Source: Novosphingobium aureum (GTDB lineage: Bacteria > Pseudomonadota > Alphaproteobacteria > Sphingomonadales > Sphingomonadaceae). Taken from it: a stretch of 64,000 nucleotides of DNA. The DNA is taken from NCBI RefSeq assembly GCF_015865035.1, contig NZ_JADZGI010000001.1:434001-498000 (forward strand), given 5' to 3'. Position numbers and translations under genes: made by a program. Under the pieces are notes generated by a model, which was not told the origin of the DNA, searched no databases, and saw only the letters and a program-made list of their open reading frames with translations. Positions 15,472 through 23,107 of this stretch are shown here, in pieces (the first letter of the stretch is position 1; the number at the start of each line of letters is the position of its first letter).

Positions 15472-16239
15472 TTACTCCCCGACGGGAGCGAGCCAGGCGG
15501 GCATGAACTCGGGTGCGATCGCCTCGCTGCGCAAGTGATCGACCGCGAGGCCCAGTTCCGGATAGGCGGCGCGCCGGCGCTTCTCGTCCGAAGCCTCGAG
15601 CGGGACCACGATCAGGCGCCGGTTGACCTTCTGGCGCCAGTTCATCCGCGCGGTGTTCTCCTGACCGATGTAGCAGCCCTTGGTGAAGCTGACCCCATGC
15701 AGTTCCGCAGCGTTGCATTCGAGCCAGAGCGTCTCGCCGTCGCCCAGTTCGGCGCGACCCTCGCACACGCCCTGCGAAAGACGATGGGCGCGCCATGCAG
15801 CGTCGGCACCGCCGAGCATGTCGGCCGGATCGCTGACGTCGATCGGCGCGATCCAGCGTTCGCCCAGTGCGGCGAGGCGCGGATCGGCGGCAGCGCCGTC
15901 GCCGAGATGGGGGCGCCAGTGAACCCCGATGCCTTCGTCGAGGGCGATGTCGATGGCGCGGCGCAGACGGTACATCGAGAGGCGCTTGACCAGCGCGTCG
16001 GCGGCGGTCGCCTCGCAGTCGATCAGCAGGTCATCGCCCGCAGGCCAGATCACGAAGTCGAACAGGGCCTTGCCCTGTGCGCTGAGCAGTCCGCCCCATG
16101 CGGGCAGGCTCTGCTTGACGTCGACGGTGACAAGCCCCTGCAGGAAGTCGGCGACGTTCTCGGGCGCGCTCGCGGCATCGTCGGACTTGCGGGGGGAAAG
16201 CCGGATCACGGCACGGTCGAAAAGTCGGGTTGCGGTCAT
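15472..16239 (-). CDS. ygfZ: Folate-binding Fe-S cluster repair/assembly protein YgfZ
   Basis: A GcvT-related, tetrahydrofolate-binding protein (255 residues) that supports Fe-S enzyme assembly or repair. The diagnostic loop KGCYIGQEN with its essential Cys is present, followed by the GcvT-like C-terminal barrel. The N-terminal half has FLQGLVTVDV and the AQGKALFDFVIW block. ATG 16239 (MTATRLFDRAV) is preferred; the frame stays open upstream but encodes nothing recognisable. It lies just downstream of the LysR gene on the same strand (58 bases). Confidence 0.93.
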   Translation of the reverse strand: MTATRLFDRAVIRLSPRKSDDAASAPENVADFLQGLVTVDVKQSLPAWGGLLSAQGKALFDFVIWPAGDDLLIDCEATAADALVKRLSMYRLRRAIDIALDEGIGVHWRPHLGDGAAADPRLAALGERWIAPIDVSDPADMLGGADAAWRAHRLSQGVCEGRAELGDGETLWLECNAAELHGVSFTKGCYIGQENTARMNWRQKVNRRLIVVPLEASDEKRRRAAYPELGLAVDHLRSEAIAPEFMPAWLAPVGE

Positions 16240-16297
16240 TTTTTCCAGATGGGGACGGGCCTTGCGCGTGCAAGGGCTTGCCCGCGCGAATGCACGA

Positions 16298-17203
16298 TCA
16301 GGTGCGTTGTGAGAGGCGCTGGCGAATCTCGTCGAGTACCCAGGTTGCGGCGGGTCCGGGACGCGTGTCGCGCCGCCACAAGGCGACGAGATCGTAGGCC
16401 ATCTGCGGCTGCTCGGGCAGGTGCAGCTCGACCAGCCTGCCTTGCTCCAGATCCTGCGCGACGGCGTGTCGCGGCATTGCGCCCCAGCCGATGCCCTCGC
16501 GCAGCAGTGCATGTTTCGCGCCCAGATCGGCGAGGCGCCAGGAACGCGGGCTGAGCACGGCGAAGTCGCGCCCTTCGGTGAGGGGCGAGCGGTCGGTGAG
16601 AACGAGCTGGACGTGACGCCGTGCCTCGCCCGGCGCAACCTTTCCGGCGCGCGCAAGCGGATGGTCGGGTGCGGCGACCGGGACCATGGCGATGGCGCCG
16701 ATGGTCTCGCGTTCGAGTCCGGGCAGGTCGGGGATGTCGGGGCCGGCAATGGCGAGTGTCGCACGCTCTTCGAGCAGCAGCGCGGCGACCGCGCCGAGCG
16801 CCTCGACGTGGAGGCGCAGCGGCACCGTGGGAAAGCGCTCCTGAAAATCGCGCAACAGCCGCGCGAGGACGTCGCCCGGCACCATCACGTCGACCGCGAG
16901 GGAGAGTTCGGCCTCGAGCCCCTGTCGCAGCGAGCGTACCTTGGCGAGCAGGCTGTCCATGTCCGCGCAGACCGCCCCGGCTTCTGCAAGCAGCGCCTGG
17001 CCCGCCTCGGTCAGCACCGGGCGGCGCGAACCCTCGCGTTCGAACAGGCTGGTGTCGAGCTGCTGCTCGACCTGTGCGATGGCGTAGCTGACGACCGAGA
17101 CGGCGCGCCCCAGCTTGCGCGCAGCGCCGCCGAAGCTGCCTTCCTCGACAACGGCGAGGAAGATGCGCAAGTGATCGAGACTGGGAGCGACGAGATTAGG
17201 CAT
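16298..17203 (-). CDS. LysR family transcriptional regulator, divergent from pirin
   Basis: A 301-residue activator/repressor with an N-terminal winged helix-turn-helix (DHLRIFLAVVEEGSFGGAARKLGRAVSVVSYAI, about 9-41) and a periplasmic-binding-like effector domain (from about 95). The recognition helix is slightly odd: RAVSVVSYAI replaces the common SQPAVSRQI. It is divergent from the pirin gene, with 124 bases between the starts that carry a LysR box. LysR regulators next to pirin/nitroreductase pairs usually control them. The effector is unknown, but an electrophile or quinone is plausible. Confidence 0.93.
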   Translation of the reverse strand: MPNLVAPSLDHLRIFLAVVEEGSFGGAARKLGRAVSVVSYAIAQVEQQLDTSLFEREGSRRPVLTEAGQALLAEAGAVCADMDSLLAKVRSLRQGLEAELSLAVDVMVPGDVLARLLRDFQERFPTVPLRLHVEALGAVAALLLEERATLAIAGPDIPDLPGLERETIGAIAMVPVAAPDHPLARAGKVAPGEARRHVQLVLTDRSPLTEGRDFAVLSPRSWRLADLGAKHALLREGIGWGAMPRHAVAQDLEQGRLVELHLPEQPQMAYDLVALWRRDTRPGPAATWVLDEIRQRLSQRT

Positions 17204-17226
17204 TCAAGTTTTCCGAACATTTATGT

Positions 17227-17254
17227 CGATTTTATCGCAATTCCTTGGATGAAT
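17227..17254. promoter_or_regulatory. LysR-type operator in the divergent lysR/pirin promoter region
   Basis: Two short dyads lie side by side. CGAT-TTT-ATCG is at 17227-17237. ATTC-N7-GAAT is at 17240-17254; its TTC-N7-GAA core is a 13-base T-N11-A, the canonical LysR box. The site is about 37 bases from the LysR start and 73 bases from the pirin start. Confidence 0.55.
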
Positions 17255-17327
17255 GCAAAGCGCTATCTCTACCTTCAAGACGAGGGCGAGCATTTTGCCG
17301 GTCCTCTCAGGAAAGGAGTAGCGTGCC

Positions 17328-18041
17328 ATGATCGAACTGCGTCCCTTCGAAAGCCTTGGCGCTGCAAACCACGGCTGGCTCGATGCCCATCACCACTTTT
17401 CCTTTGCAAGCTATCACGATCCCGAGCGCACCAACTGGGGCCGCCTGCGGGTCTGGAACGACGATACCATCGCCGCGGGTACCGGTTTTCCGCCGCACCC
17501 GCACCGCGACATGGAAATCGTCACTTATGTCCGGCAAGGCGCGATCAGCCATCAGGACAACCTCGGCAACAAGGGCCGTACGGTCGCGGGCGATGTCCAG
17601 GTGATGAGCGCAGGCAGCGGCATCCAGCATTCCGAGTACAATCTCGAGAAGGAAGACACGACGATCTTCCAGATCTGGATCATGCCCGAGCAACGCGGCG
17701 GCGAGCCCAGCTGGGGTACGCGCCCGTTCCCCAAGGACGACCGCGCAGGCCGCTTCGTCACTCTGGCGAGCGGTGCCAACGACGATGGCGACGCCTTGCC
17801 GATCCGCGCCGATGCCCGCGTGCTGGGTGCCACGGTAAGGGCCGGTGAGACGGTTACCTACGAGACGCTTGCGGGCCGCCATGCCTATCTCGTCTCGACC
17901 CGGGGCCGCATCCGCGTTGCCGATGGTGCCAGCGAGGCCGTCGAGGCCGCTGCGCGCGACGGCGTTGCCATTACCGGGCTCGACACTATCTCGGTCACCG
18001 CGCTCGAGGACGCCGAACTGGTGCTCGTCGACGCAGCCTGA
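17328..18041 (+). CDS. Pirin family protein (YhhW-like)
   Basis: A 237-residue bicupin. The N-terminal cupin has the metal motif HPHRDMEIVTYV, the downstream H of GSGIQHSE and a Glu of the same strand, matching the iron site of YhhW/pirin enzymes with quercetin 2,3-dioxygenase activity. GIQHSEYN is a pirin hallmark. AAGGAG is 12 bases upstream of ATG 17328. It is followed after 69 bases by a nitroreductase and is divergent from LysR. It is probably part of a small response to quinones or oxidants; the physiological substrate is unknown. Confidence 0.92.
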   Translation: MIELRPFESLGAANHGWLDAHHHFSFASYHDPERTNWGRLRVWNDDTIAAGTGFPPHPHRDMEIVTYVRQGAISHQDNLGNKGRTVAGDVQVMSAGSGIQHSEYNLEKEDTTIFQIWIMPEQRGGEPSWGTRPFPKDDRAGRFVTLASGANDDGDALPIRADARVLGATVRAGETVTYETLAGRHAYLVSTRGRIRVADGASEAVEAAARDGVAITGLDTISVTALEDAELVLVDAA

Positions 18042-18110
18042 ACACGATCGGCGGCGGGTCATTCCGCTGCCGGTCCCCTCTTTCCCGACACCCCGATCAA
18101 GGATACCCGG

Positions 18111-18701
18111 ATGACTGCAACCACTCTTGGCCGTACTGCCAGCCCCAAGATCGAGAAGCTCATCGTCGAGCGCTGGTCGCCGCGCGCTTTCGACGGCAGC
18201 GAGGTCCCGCAGGAAGACCTCGACGCGATCCTCGAGGCGGCAGGCTGGGCGCCGAGCGCCTACAACGTGCAGCCCTGGACTTTCCTCTATGCAAAGAAGG
18301 GCGACGCCAACTGGGACCTGTTCCTCTCGCAGCTGGTCGAGTTCAACCAGGGCTGGGCGCAGAGCGGCTCGGTGCTGGTCTACGTCGTCTCGGACAAGCT
18401 GATGCGCTCGGACAAGGGCAATTCGGACAACCACAGCCACAGCTTCGATGCCGGAGCGGCCTGGGCTCTCGCCGCGCTGCAGGCACAGGCGCTGGGCTAT
18501 CACACCCACGGCATGACCGGGATCAAGTTCGGCGAGGCCGAGGCCGCGCTCGGCATTCCCGAGGATCATCGCCTCGAGGCTGCCTTCGTGATCGGCCGCA
18601 AGGGCGACAAGGAAATCCTGCCCGACTACCTGCAGGAGCGCGAGGCCCCGGTCGGGCGCAAGCCGCTCGCAGAGATCGCGCGCGCCGGCAAGTTCGCCTG
18701 A
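18111..18701 (+). CDS. Nitroreductase family protein
   Basis: A 196-residue FMN-dependent NAD(P)H oxidoreductase. Nitroreductase signatures include VERWSPRAFDGSEVP (an FMN-phosphate-binding Arg region), EAAGWAPSAYNVQPWTF and the C-terminal GYHTHGMTGIKFGEAEAALGIPEDHRLEAAFVIG. It follows the pirin gene by 69 bases and is probably cotranscribed. Such enzymes reduce quinones and nitro compounds; the actual substrate is not known. Two hairpins follow it. Confidence 0.93.
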   Translation: MTATTLGRTASPKIEKLIVERWSPRAFDGSEVPQEDLDAILEAAGWAPSAYNVQPWTFLYAKKGDANWDLFLSQLVEFNQGWAQSGSVLVYVVSDKLMRSDKGNSDNHSHSFDAGAAWALAALQAQALGYHTHGMTGIKFGEAEAALGIPEDHRLEAAFVIGRKGDKEILPDYLQEREAPVGRKPLAEIARAGKFA

Positions 18702-18755
18702 GCACTTCGCCCGATACATCCCGTTTGCCCTGAGGGTCGCACCAAGGGGAACAGC

Positions 18756-18794
18756 CCGCGCGCCACGCACTCCCCCCTCCCTCGTGGCGCGCGG
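18756..18794 (+). terminator. First hairpin after the nitroreductase gene
   Basis: CCGCGCGCCACG (18756-18767) and CGTGGCGCGCGG (18783-18794) form a perfect 12-bp stem with a pyrimidine-rich 15-base loop. There is no T run; it lies 7 bases before a canonical terminator. Confidence 0.5.
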
Positions 18795-18801
18795 CCAACT
18801 G

Positions 18802-18861
18802 CCCGTCCTGCCCTGCGGCACGCCCCCTCGCGTTGCGGCTGGCAGGACGGGTTTTTGCTTT
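18802..18861 (+). terminator. Strong rho-independent terminator after the nitroreductase gene
   Basis: CCCGTCCTGCC (18802-18812) and GGCAGGACGGG (18841-18851) form an 11-bp stem followed by TTTTTGCTTT (18852-18861). It ends the pirin-nitroreductase unit and isolates the hydrolase gene downstream. Confidence 0.85.
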
Positions 18862-18972
18862 GCGGGTTGGGCGTGTGCCCGACAGGTGGGCAGGCTGGCG
18901 CGCGTTACTGGCCGCGCAAGCCGCTCACCGCGAACCTTCCGGCGGCTTTCATGGCCAGAGGGGGATTGAAGG

Positions 18973-19968
18973 ATGAAGCCTGCCGCACTGCCGCTTCTCG
19001 CACTGGCGCTCGGTGTTCTCGCGCCGCAAGCCGCATTCGGGGCCGATAGCGCCGGACAACAAGGCCTCGAGATTTCGCGCAAGGCCGTACGCACGTTGCC
19101 CCCGGTCGCGATCTGGCCAAATGGCGCGCCTGCCATCGCGGGCTGGCCGGGCTACGAGCACCCGCCGGTGCGCGAGCAGATCCGGGGCGACGACGGGGTC
19201 ATCATCAACGTCACCGATCCCACTTACGAGCCTTACCTGCCTGCTACGGGGCGCGGGACCGGGAGCGCGGTGATCATTGCACCGGGCGGCGGTTTCCGCT
19301 TGCTCGACATTGCGCCGTGCCGGGAACTGGCGGCCTGGTTCGCCGAGCGCGGCATTGCCGCCTTCGTCCTCAAGTACCGGCTCGAGCCAACCATCGGCGA
19401 TCGCAAGACGATGCAGGCGCTCTTGTGGGAACTGCGCCGCAACGTGCCGGGCAAGGCCGGGGTGGCGGACGGCATGGAGGCCTTGCGCCAGATCCGGGCC
19501 CGGGCGTCAGACTACGCAATTGCGCCTGATCGCATCGGCGTCATCGGATTTTCCGCAGGCGGCCACGTCGCCGGCATGATGGCCGCCGCCAGCGACCCGG
19601 CGACCCGTCCCGATTTCGCCGGGCTGATCTACGGCATGCCCTATGAGGGCGATCTGATCGAACTGCCGCCCGCCACTCTGCCGCCGACGCTCGAAGCGTT
19701 GGCCTCGCCCTTCACCGCACCGCCGCTCACGCCTGCGCCGGGCCATCTGCCGCCGACCTTCATGGCCATGGCGCAGGACGACAAGGCTGCCGAGATCGGC
19801 TTTCGCGCCTACTACGATCGGCTCTATGCCGCTGGATATCGCCCCGAACTGCATCTGTACCAGCGCGGCGGGCATGGATTTTCGATCAGGCCTTCGGGCA
19901 ATACCACCGACCGTTTCGCGGAACAGTTCGTCGACTGGATGAGGGTCGTTGGTTTCGGGGCGGACTAG
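18973..19968 (+). CDS. Secreted alpha/beta hydrolase (esterase-like)
   Basis: A 331-residue protein with a Sec signal peptide (hydrophobic residues 4-21, likely cut after AFGA). The alpha/beta hydrolase core shows an oxyanion block VIIAPGGGFRLLD, the nucleophile elbow GFSAGG (S194), an Asp in MAQDD (269/270) and the catalytic His in RGGHGFS (H301). The PNGAPAIAGWPG start and overall plan resemble xylan or sugar acetyl esterases. It is preceded by a strong terminator. Its stop overlaps the last codons of the minus-strand gene at 19965 by four bases. Confidence 0.88.
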   Translation: MKPAALPLLALALGVLAPQAAFGADSAGQQGLEISRKAVRTLPPVAIWPNGAPAIAGWPGYEHPPVREQIRGDDGVIINVTDPTYEPYLPATGRGTGSAVIIAPGGGFRLLDIAPCRELAAWFAERGIAAFVLKYRLEPTIGDRKTMQALLWELRRNVPGKAGVADGMEALRQIRARASDYAIAPDRIGVIGFSAGGHVAGMMAAASDPATRPDFAGLIYGMPYEGDLIELPPATLPPTLEALASPFTAPPLTPAPGHLPPTFMAMAQDDKAAEIGFRAYYDRLYAAGYRPELHLYQRGGHGFSIRPSGNTTDRFAEQFVDWMRVVGFGAD

Positions 19969-20321
19969 AATCCGAGCTTGAGCCCGACCATCAGGCGATT
20001 GCTGACGACGCCATTACCCATGGTCGCGGCATCGGCATGAACGTCGAGATCGACACCTTCGGCTATCGACCAGCGTGCCTGCGGCAGACCCGCCTTGGCC
20101 GCATAGTCTTCTGCTCCGGCGAGAGGCCGGATGCGCTCGCTCTCCGGGTCGGGTGCACATACGAGGATCTCGCCCCCGGTTTCGGACGTGGATTGGCAGC
20201 GGGGGCGAAGGGCGCGCAAGTCCATCGCCTCGTCGGACTTCAAGGTCTGCGCCAGATCGAAGGCGGGGGCGTCGGCCCTTGTGACGAATGCGGGCGGTTC
20301 GGGCGGGGAATCGGCGGGCAT
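19965..20321 (-). CDS. Hypothetical protein
   Basis: A 118-residue protein from ATG 20321 that starts with a Pro-rich segment. It has a central Cys pair (RPRCQSTSETGGEILVCAPDP) and a C-terminal segment ending GVVSNRLMVGLKLGF. The pattern C-x10-GEI-x-VC followed by a beta-rich tail recurs in sphingomonad hypothetical proteins. There is no signal peptide in this frame. It lies downstream of rarD's stop on the same strand (73 bases). Function unknown. Confidence 0.65.
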   Translation of the reverse strand: MPADSPPEPPAFVTRADAPAFDLAQTLKSDEAMDLRALRPRCQSTSETGGEILVCAPDPESERIRPLAGAEDYAAKAGLPQARWSIAEGVDLDVHADAATMGNGVVSNRLMVGLKLGF

Positions 20322-20394
20322 GGCATCGCGCTCCCTTGCGGCAGAGCACGGATGCTGACGCCCGATTGTGGCGCGAAGACGGCGCGAGGCCGGG

Positions 20395-21300
20395 TCAGGC
20401 GACCTGTCGGCGCGCCTTGCTGCGGCGCTTGAGCAGGTCGAATGTGAATATCCCGATTGCTGTCCAGATCAGCACGAAGCAGGCCAGTTGCGTCGGCTTG
20501 ATCGGCTCGTGAAAGACGAACAGGCCGAGCAGGAACACGAGGGTCGGGGTGAGATACTGGACGAAGCCGAGCGTCGAATAGTCCATGCGCCGCGCCGCTT
20601 CGGAAAAGAGCAGCAGCGGCAGTCCGGTAAACACGCCCGCAAGCGTGAGCAGCGCGACCTGACCTGCGGGACCGGCAAGCGCGCTGCCGCCAGAGCCGAG
20701 TGCAGGCAGTCCGACGGCGACAAGGCCGGGTATCAGCAGCACCAGCGATTCGATGGTGAGCCCGGGCAGGGCGTCGACCGGGGCCAGCTTGCGCAACAGG
20801 CCATAGGAGCAGAAGGACGCGGCGAGGCCGAGGCTGATCCACAGCATGTCGAGCGCGCCCCAGGCGAGAACCGACACTCCGACCGCCGCCAGCGCGACCG
20901 CAGCCCATTGCAGGCGGCTGAGCTTTTCGCGCAGGAAGATGGTGCCCGCGAGCACGTTGAGCAGCGGGTTGATGTAGTAACCCAGACTTGCCGCAAGGAC
21001 GTGGCCCTGCTGGACCGCCCAGACGTAGATCGTCCAGTTGGCGCCGATGAACAGCGAGCTGGCGAAGAGGGTGCCGAGCGTGCGCCGTTCGCGCAGTGCG
21101 CGCCCGACTGCGGGCCACTGGCGGCGCGCGCTGACCACCAGCGCGCAGAACGGGATGGTGAAGACGATGCGCCAGCCCACCATCTCGAAAGCGGGGACAT
21201 CACGCAGGAGCGCGAAATAGAGCGGAAAAAGGCCCCAGAACAGATAGGTGGCCAACGCGTAGGGCAGGCCGCCCCTGGGCTTGGCACTGGTCTGGATCAC
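20395..21300 (-). CDS. rarD: EamA/RarD family transporter
   Basis: A 301-residue membrane protein with ten predicted helices in two EamA repeats. The N-terminal GLPYALATYLFWGLFPLYF and the ASLGYYINPLLNVLAGTIFLREKL block are typical of RarD, with the second-repeat equivalent LGFVQYLTPTLVFLLGLFVF. The start is GTG at 21300, preceded by GGAG; no in-frame ATG occurs nearby upstream. The family contains drug/metabolite exporters; the substrate is unknown. Confidence 0.92.
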   Translation of the reverse strand: MIQTSAKPRGGLPYALATYLFWGLFPLYFALLRDVPAFEMVGWRIVFTIPFCALVVSARRQWPAVGRALRERRTLGTLFASSLFIGANWTIYVWAVQQGHVLAASLGYYINPLLNVLAGTIFLREKLSRLQWAAVALAAVGVSVLAWGALDMLWISLGLAASFCSYGLLRKLAPVDALPGLTIESLVLLIPGLVAVGLPALGSGGSALAGPAGQVALLTLAGVFTGLPLLLFSEAARRMDYSTLGFVQYLTPTLVFLLGLFVFHEPIKPTQLACFVLIWTAIGIFTFDLLKRRSKARRQVA

Positions 21301-21417
21301 TCGCCGGCTCCGCGAATCGGGGGGAAGGTATGCCTCGAACTAGCCGAGAGCTCGACTCGTCGCACGCACAACTTCGCCTCGTCGAAATCCTTGAATCTGA
21401 CGGAGATGTTGCACTGG

Positions 21418-21445
21418 GTTCAGGTTCGGGTCTGTAAACCTGAAT
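21418..21445. promoter_or_regulatory. Dyad element shared with the rcnB-like gene
   Basis: TTCAGGTT (21419-21426) and AACCTGAA (21437-21444) form a perfect 8-bp inverted repeat around a 10-base centre containing the GGGTCT core. It lies 59 bases before the glycine-zipper gene. The same frame, GTTCAG-N16-CTGAA with an internal GGGTCT, occurs at 47921-47947. A TTGCAC at 21409-21414 could be a -35. Confidence 0.5.
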
Positions 21446-21503
21446 GGGTAACGCGGATCGCCCGAGACAAGTTCACAGGGCGTCGACATCGAGGAGACCG
21501 ACT

Positions 21504-21914
21504 ATGAACGCATTCCTGAAGGCCTCGGCCCTGGCCGCCGCAGCCGCAAGCATCGCCACTGCCATGCCCGCCACGGCTGCCGTCCAGGCATGGGGTCCGG
21601 CTGACAGTTTCCAGGCGCCCGGTGAGCAGACTTACGACCATGGCCGCCGCGATCGCTATTCGCGTGAGGATCGTCGCCGTGGCTACGGTCGTCGCGACTA
21701 CCGTCCCAACCGCGTGTGGCGCGGCAGCAACGGGCGCTACTACTGCAAGAAGAGCAACGGCACTACGGGCCTGCTGATCGGCGGCGCTGCCGGTGCCCTG
21801 CTTGGCCGCGAGATCGACGGTGGCCGTGACCGTACCGCCGGTACCGTACTCGGCGCCGCAGCCGGTGCGCTGCTCGGCCGCGAGGTCGACCGTGGCGGCT
21901 CGCGCTGCCGCTGA
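21504..21914 (+). CDS. Glycine-zipper 2TM domain protein, secreted
   Basis: A 136-residue envelope protein with a signal peptide (residues 1-25, ending TAAVQA), an Arg/Tyr/Asp-rich linker (about 45-85) and two glycine-zipper repeats, GLLIGGAAGALLGREIDGG and TVLGAAAGALLGREVDRGG (about 92-133), matching the 17-kDa surface antigen/2TM class. It has two Cys, in YYCKK and at the very end (SRCR), but no lipobox. GAGGAG precedes ATG 21504. It probably sits in or at the outer membrane; no precise function is known. A conserved dyad lies upstream. Confidence 0.88.
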   Translation: MNAFLKASALAAAAASIATAMPATAAVQAWGPADSFQAPGEQTYDHGRRDRYSREDRRRGYGRRDYRPNRVWRGSNGRYYCKKSNGTTGLLIGGAAGALLGREIDGGRDRTAGTVLGAAAGALLGREVDRGGSRCR

Positions 21915-21969
21915 TCCACTGAACTGACGGCAGGTTTCCCCCGCGGACGGCGACGCGCGGGGAATCCGC

Positions 21970-22008
21970 CGGAACCTGTGGGCGAGCATCCGTCACCCAC
22001 AGGTTCCG
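21970..22008 (+). terminator. Strong 13-bp inverted repeat after the glycine-zipper gene
   Basis: CGGAACCTGTGGG (21970-21982) and CCCACAGGTTCCG (21996-22008) are perfectly complementary around 13 bases. It lies 56 bases after the stop. There is no T tract, so it is either a factor-assisted terminator/3' stabiliser or a protein-binding dyad. Confidence 0.5.
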
Positions 22009-22155
22009 TACGGGAGGGCGCTCGCGCAGCATCTGCGGGCGCCCTCAACGTGTCTGGTCCATCGGATGGCGGGCTTGCATCGCGCCGGGGCCGGGCTTGG
22101 TTGCTTCGTCTCACCGTACTGTGACGGACGGCTATCCCGAATTGGGACGCTGGCC

Positions 22156-22219
22156 TTGAACCGGCTGGAATTGTGCCGCTTTATCGCCTTTTAAAGGCCT
22201 CGACACTATCCGGGTTCAA
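22156..22219. promoter_or_regulatory. Nested palindromes before a lipoprotein gene
   Basis: The outer arms TTGAACCGG (22156-22164) and CCGGGTTCAA (22210-22219) enclose an inner palindrome GCCTTT-T-AAAGGC (22186-22198). The element ends about 67 bases before the start codon. It may be an operator or a leader structure; no regulator is identified. Confidence 0.35.
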
Positions 22220-22285
22220 CCGGGAGGCATGTGCGCGCCGGTGATTCGGCCCATCCATGCCGGGAGCGGGGTCGCGAAAAGGACG

Positions 22286-23041
22286 ATGACGATGAGCATT
22301 TCGGTTTTCCAGGGCGCCCGCGAGGCAGGTGGCCCGGGTCGCTGGCTGGCAGGCGCTGCGCTTTGTCTGTCCCTGATCGCGCTCCCAGGCTGCAGCGGCG
22401 AGAAGGAACCGGCTCCGGCACAGTCTGACCCGGCCGTCTCGGGCGCGCTTGGAGACGACATCGTCGTCGATCCCGATCTCGCCGGTGGCCAGGGTTCCGC
22501 GCTTGCTGCCGACGAGGGCGAGATCACGTTGCCGCCGCAGGACCGCTCGACCGAAGCAATGGCCGATGCGATGCAGAAGGCGATGAGCCTTGCAGGCCTG
22601 CCCGAACCGCTGCCCGAGCCCAAGGCGAAGGGTGAGGTTGCGGCCCTGACCACGAATGCCGCCACTGCGGCGCAGGTCGCGCAGGCCAGCCGCCTTGCCA
22701 AGACCGACTGCACCACCCGTCTCGAATACTCGAACACCTGGGCGGCCAAGCTGCCCGCCGCACTGCCGGTCTATCCGCGCGGCGCGGTCCAGGAGGCTGC
22801 CGGAGTCGCGGGCGAGGATTGCGCGATGACGGTGGTCAACTACGCGACGCCGGTCGAGCCCGAGGACGTTCTCGTGTTCTATCGCGGAATGGCGGGCAAG
22901 AACGGCTACAGCGCGCGTTACGCCCGCGATGGCGAAGAACACGTACTGGGCGGCAGCAAGGGGAAGGCGGCCTACGTCGTCTATGCGCATAGGCTCAAGA
23001 ACGGCATCACCGAGGTCAACCTCGTCACCGCCGGACGCTGA
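22286..23041 (+). CDS. Hypothetical lipoprotein
   Basis: A 251-residue protein with a long lipoprotein signal (lipobox LPGC, C36, when started at ATG 22286; ATG 22292 is also possible). A Pro/Ala/Asp-rich linker (37-90) precedes a folded C-terminal domain with two Cys (TDCTTRLEYSNTWAAKLP and GEDCAMTVVNYATP), which could form a disulfide. The domain ends in the strand-like repeat GKAAYVVYAHRLKNGITEVNLVT. It is likely anchored in the envelope. The family is not recognised. Confidence 0.75.
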   Translation: MTMSISVFQGAREAGGPGRWLAGAALCLSLIALPGCSGEKEPAPAQSDPAVSGALGDDIVVDPDLAGGQGSALAADEGEITLPPQDRSTEAMADAMQKAMSLAGLPEPLPEPKAKGEVAALTTNAATAAQVAQASRLAKTDCTTRLEYSNTWAAKLPAALPVYPRGAVQEAAGVAGEDCAMTVVNYATPVEPEDVLVFYRGMAGKNGYSARYARDGEEHVLGGSKGKAAYVVYAHRLKNGITEVNLVTAGR

Positions 23042-23107
23042 GGTTCGCGGCCCGGGGCACACGCCTCACGCCGCTGACCTCAGAGCGCTAACTTCAGACC
23101 TGCCTCG

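Larger units (their letters stand above)
21915..22285. other. Intergenic region with several inverted repeats
   Basis: 371 bases without a credible gene. It contains an imperfect hairpin TTCCCC-C-GCG / CGCGGGGAA (about 21936-21963), a strong 13-bp inverted repeat (21970-22008) and a nested pair of palindromes just before the next gene (22156-22219). The first two probably belong to the 3' end of the glycine-zipper transcript. Confidence 0.6.
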
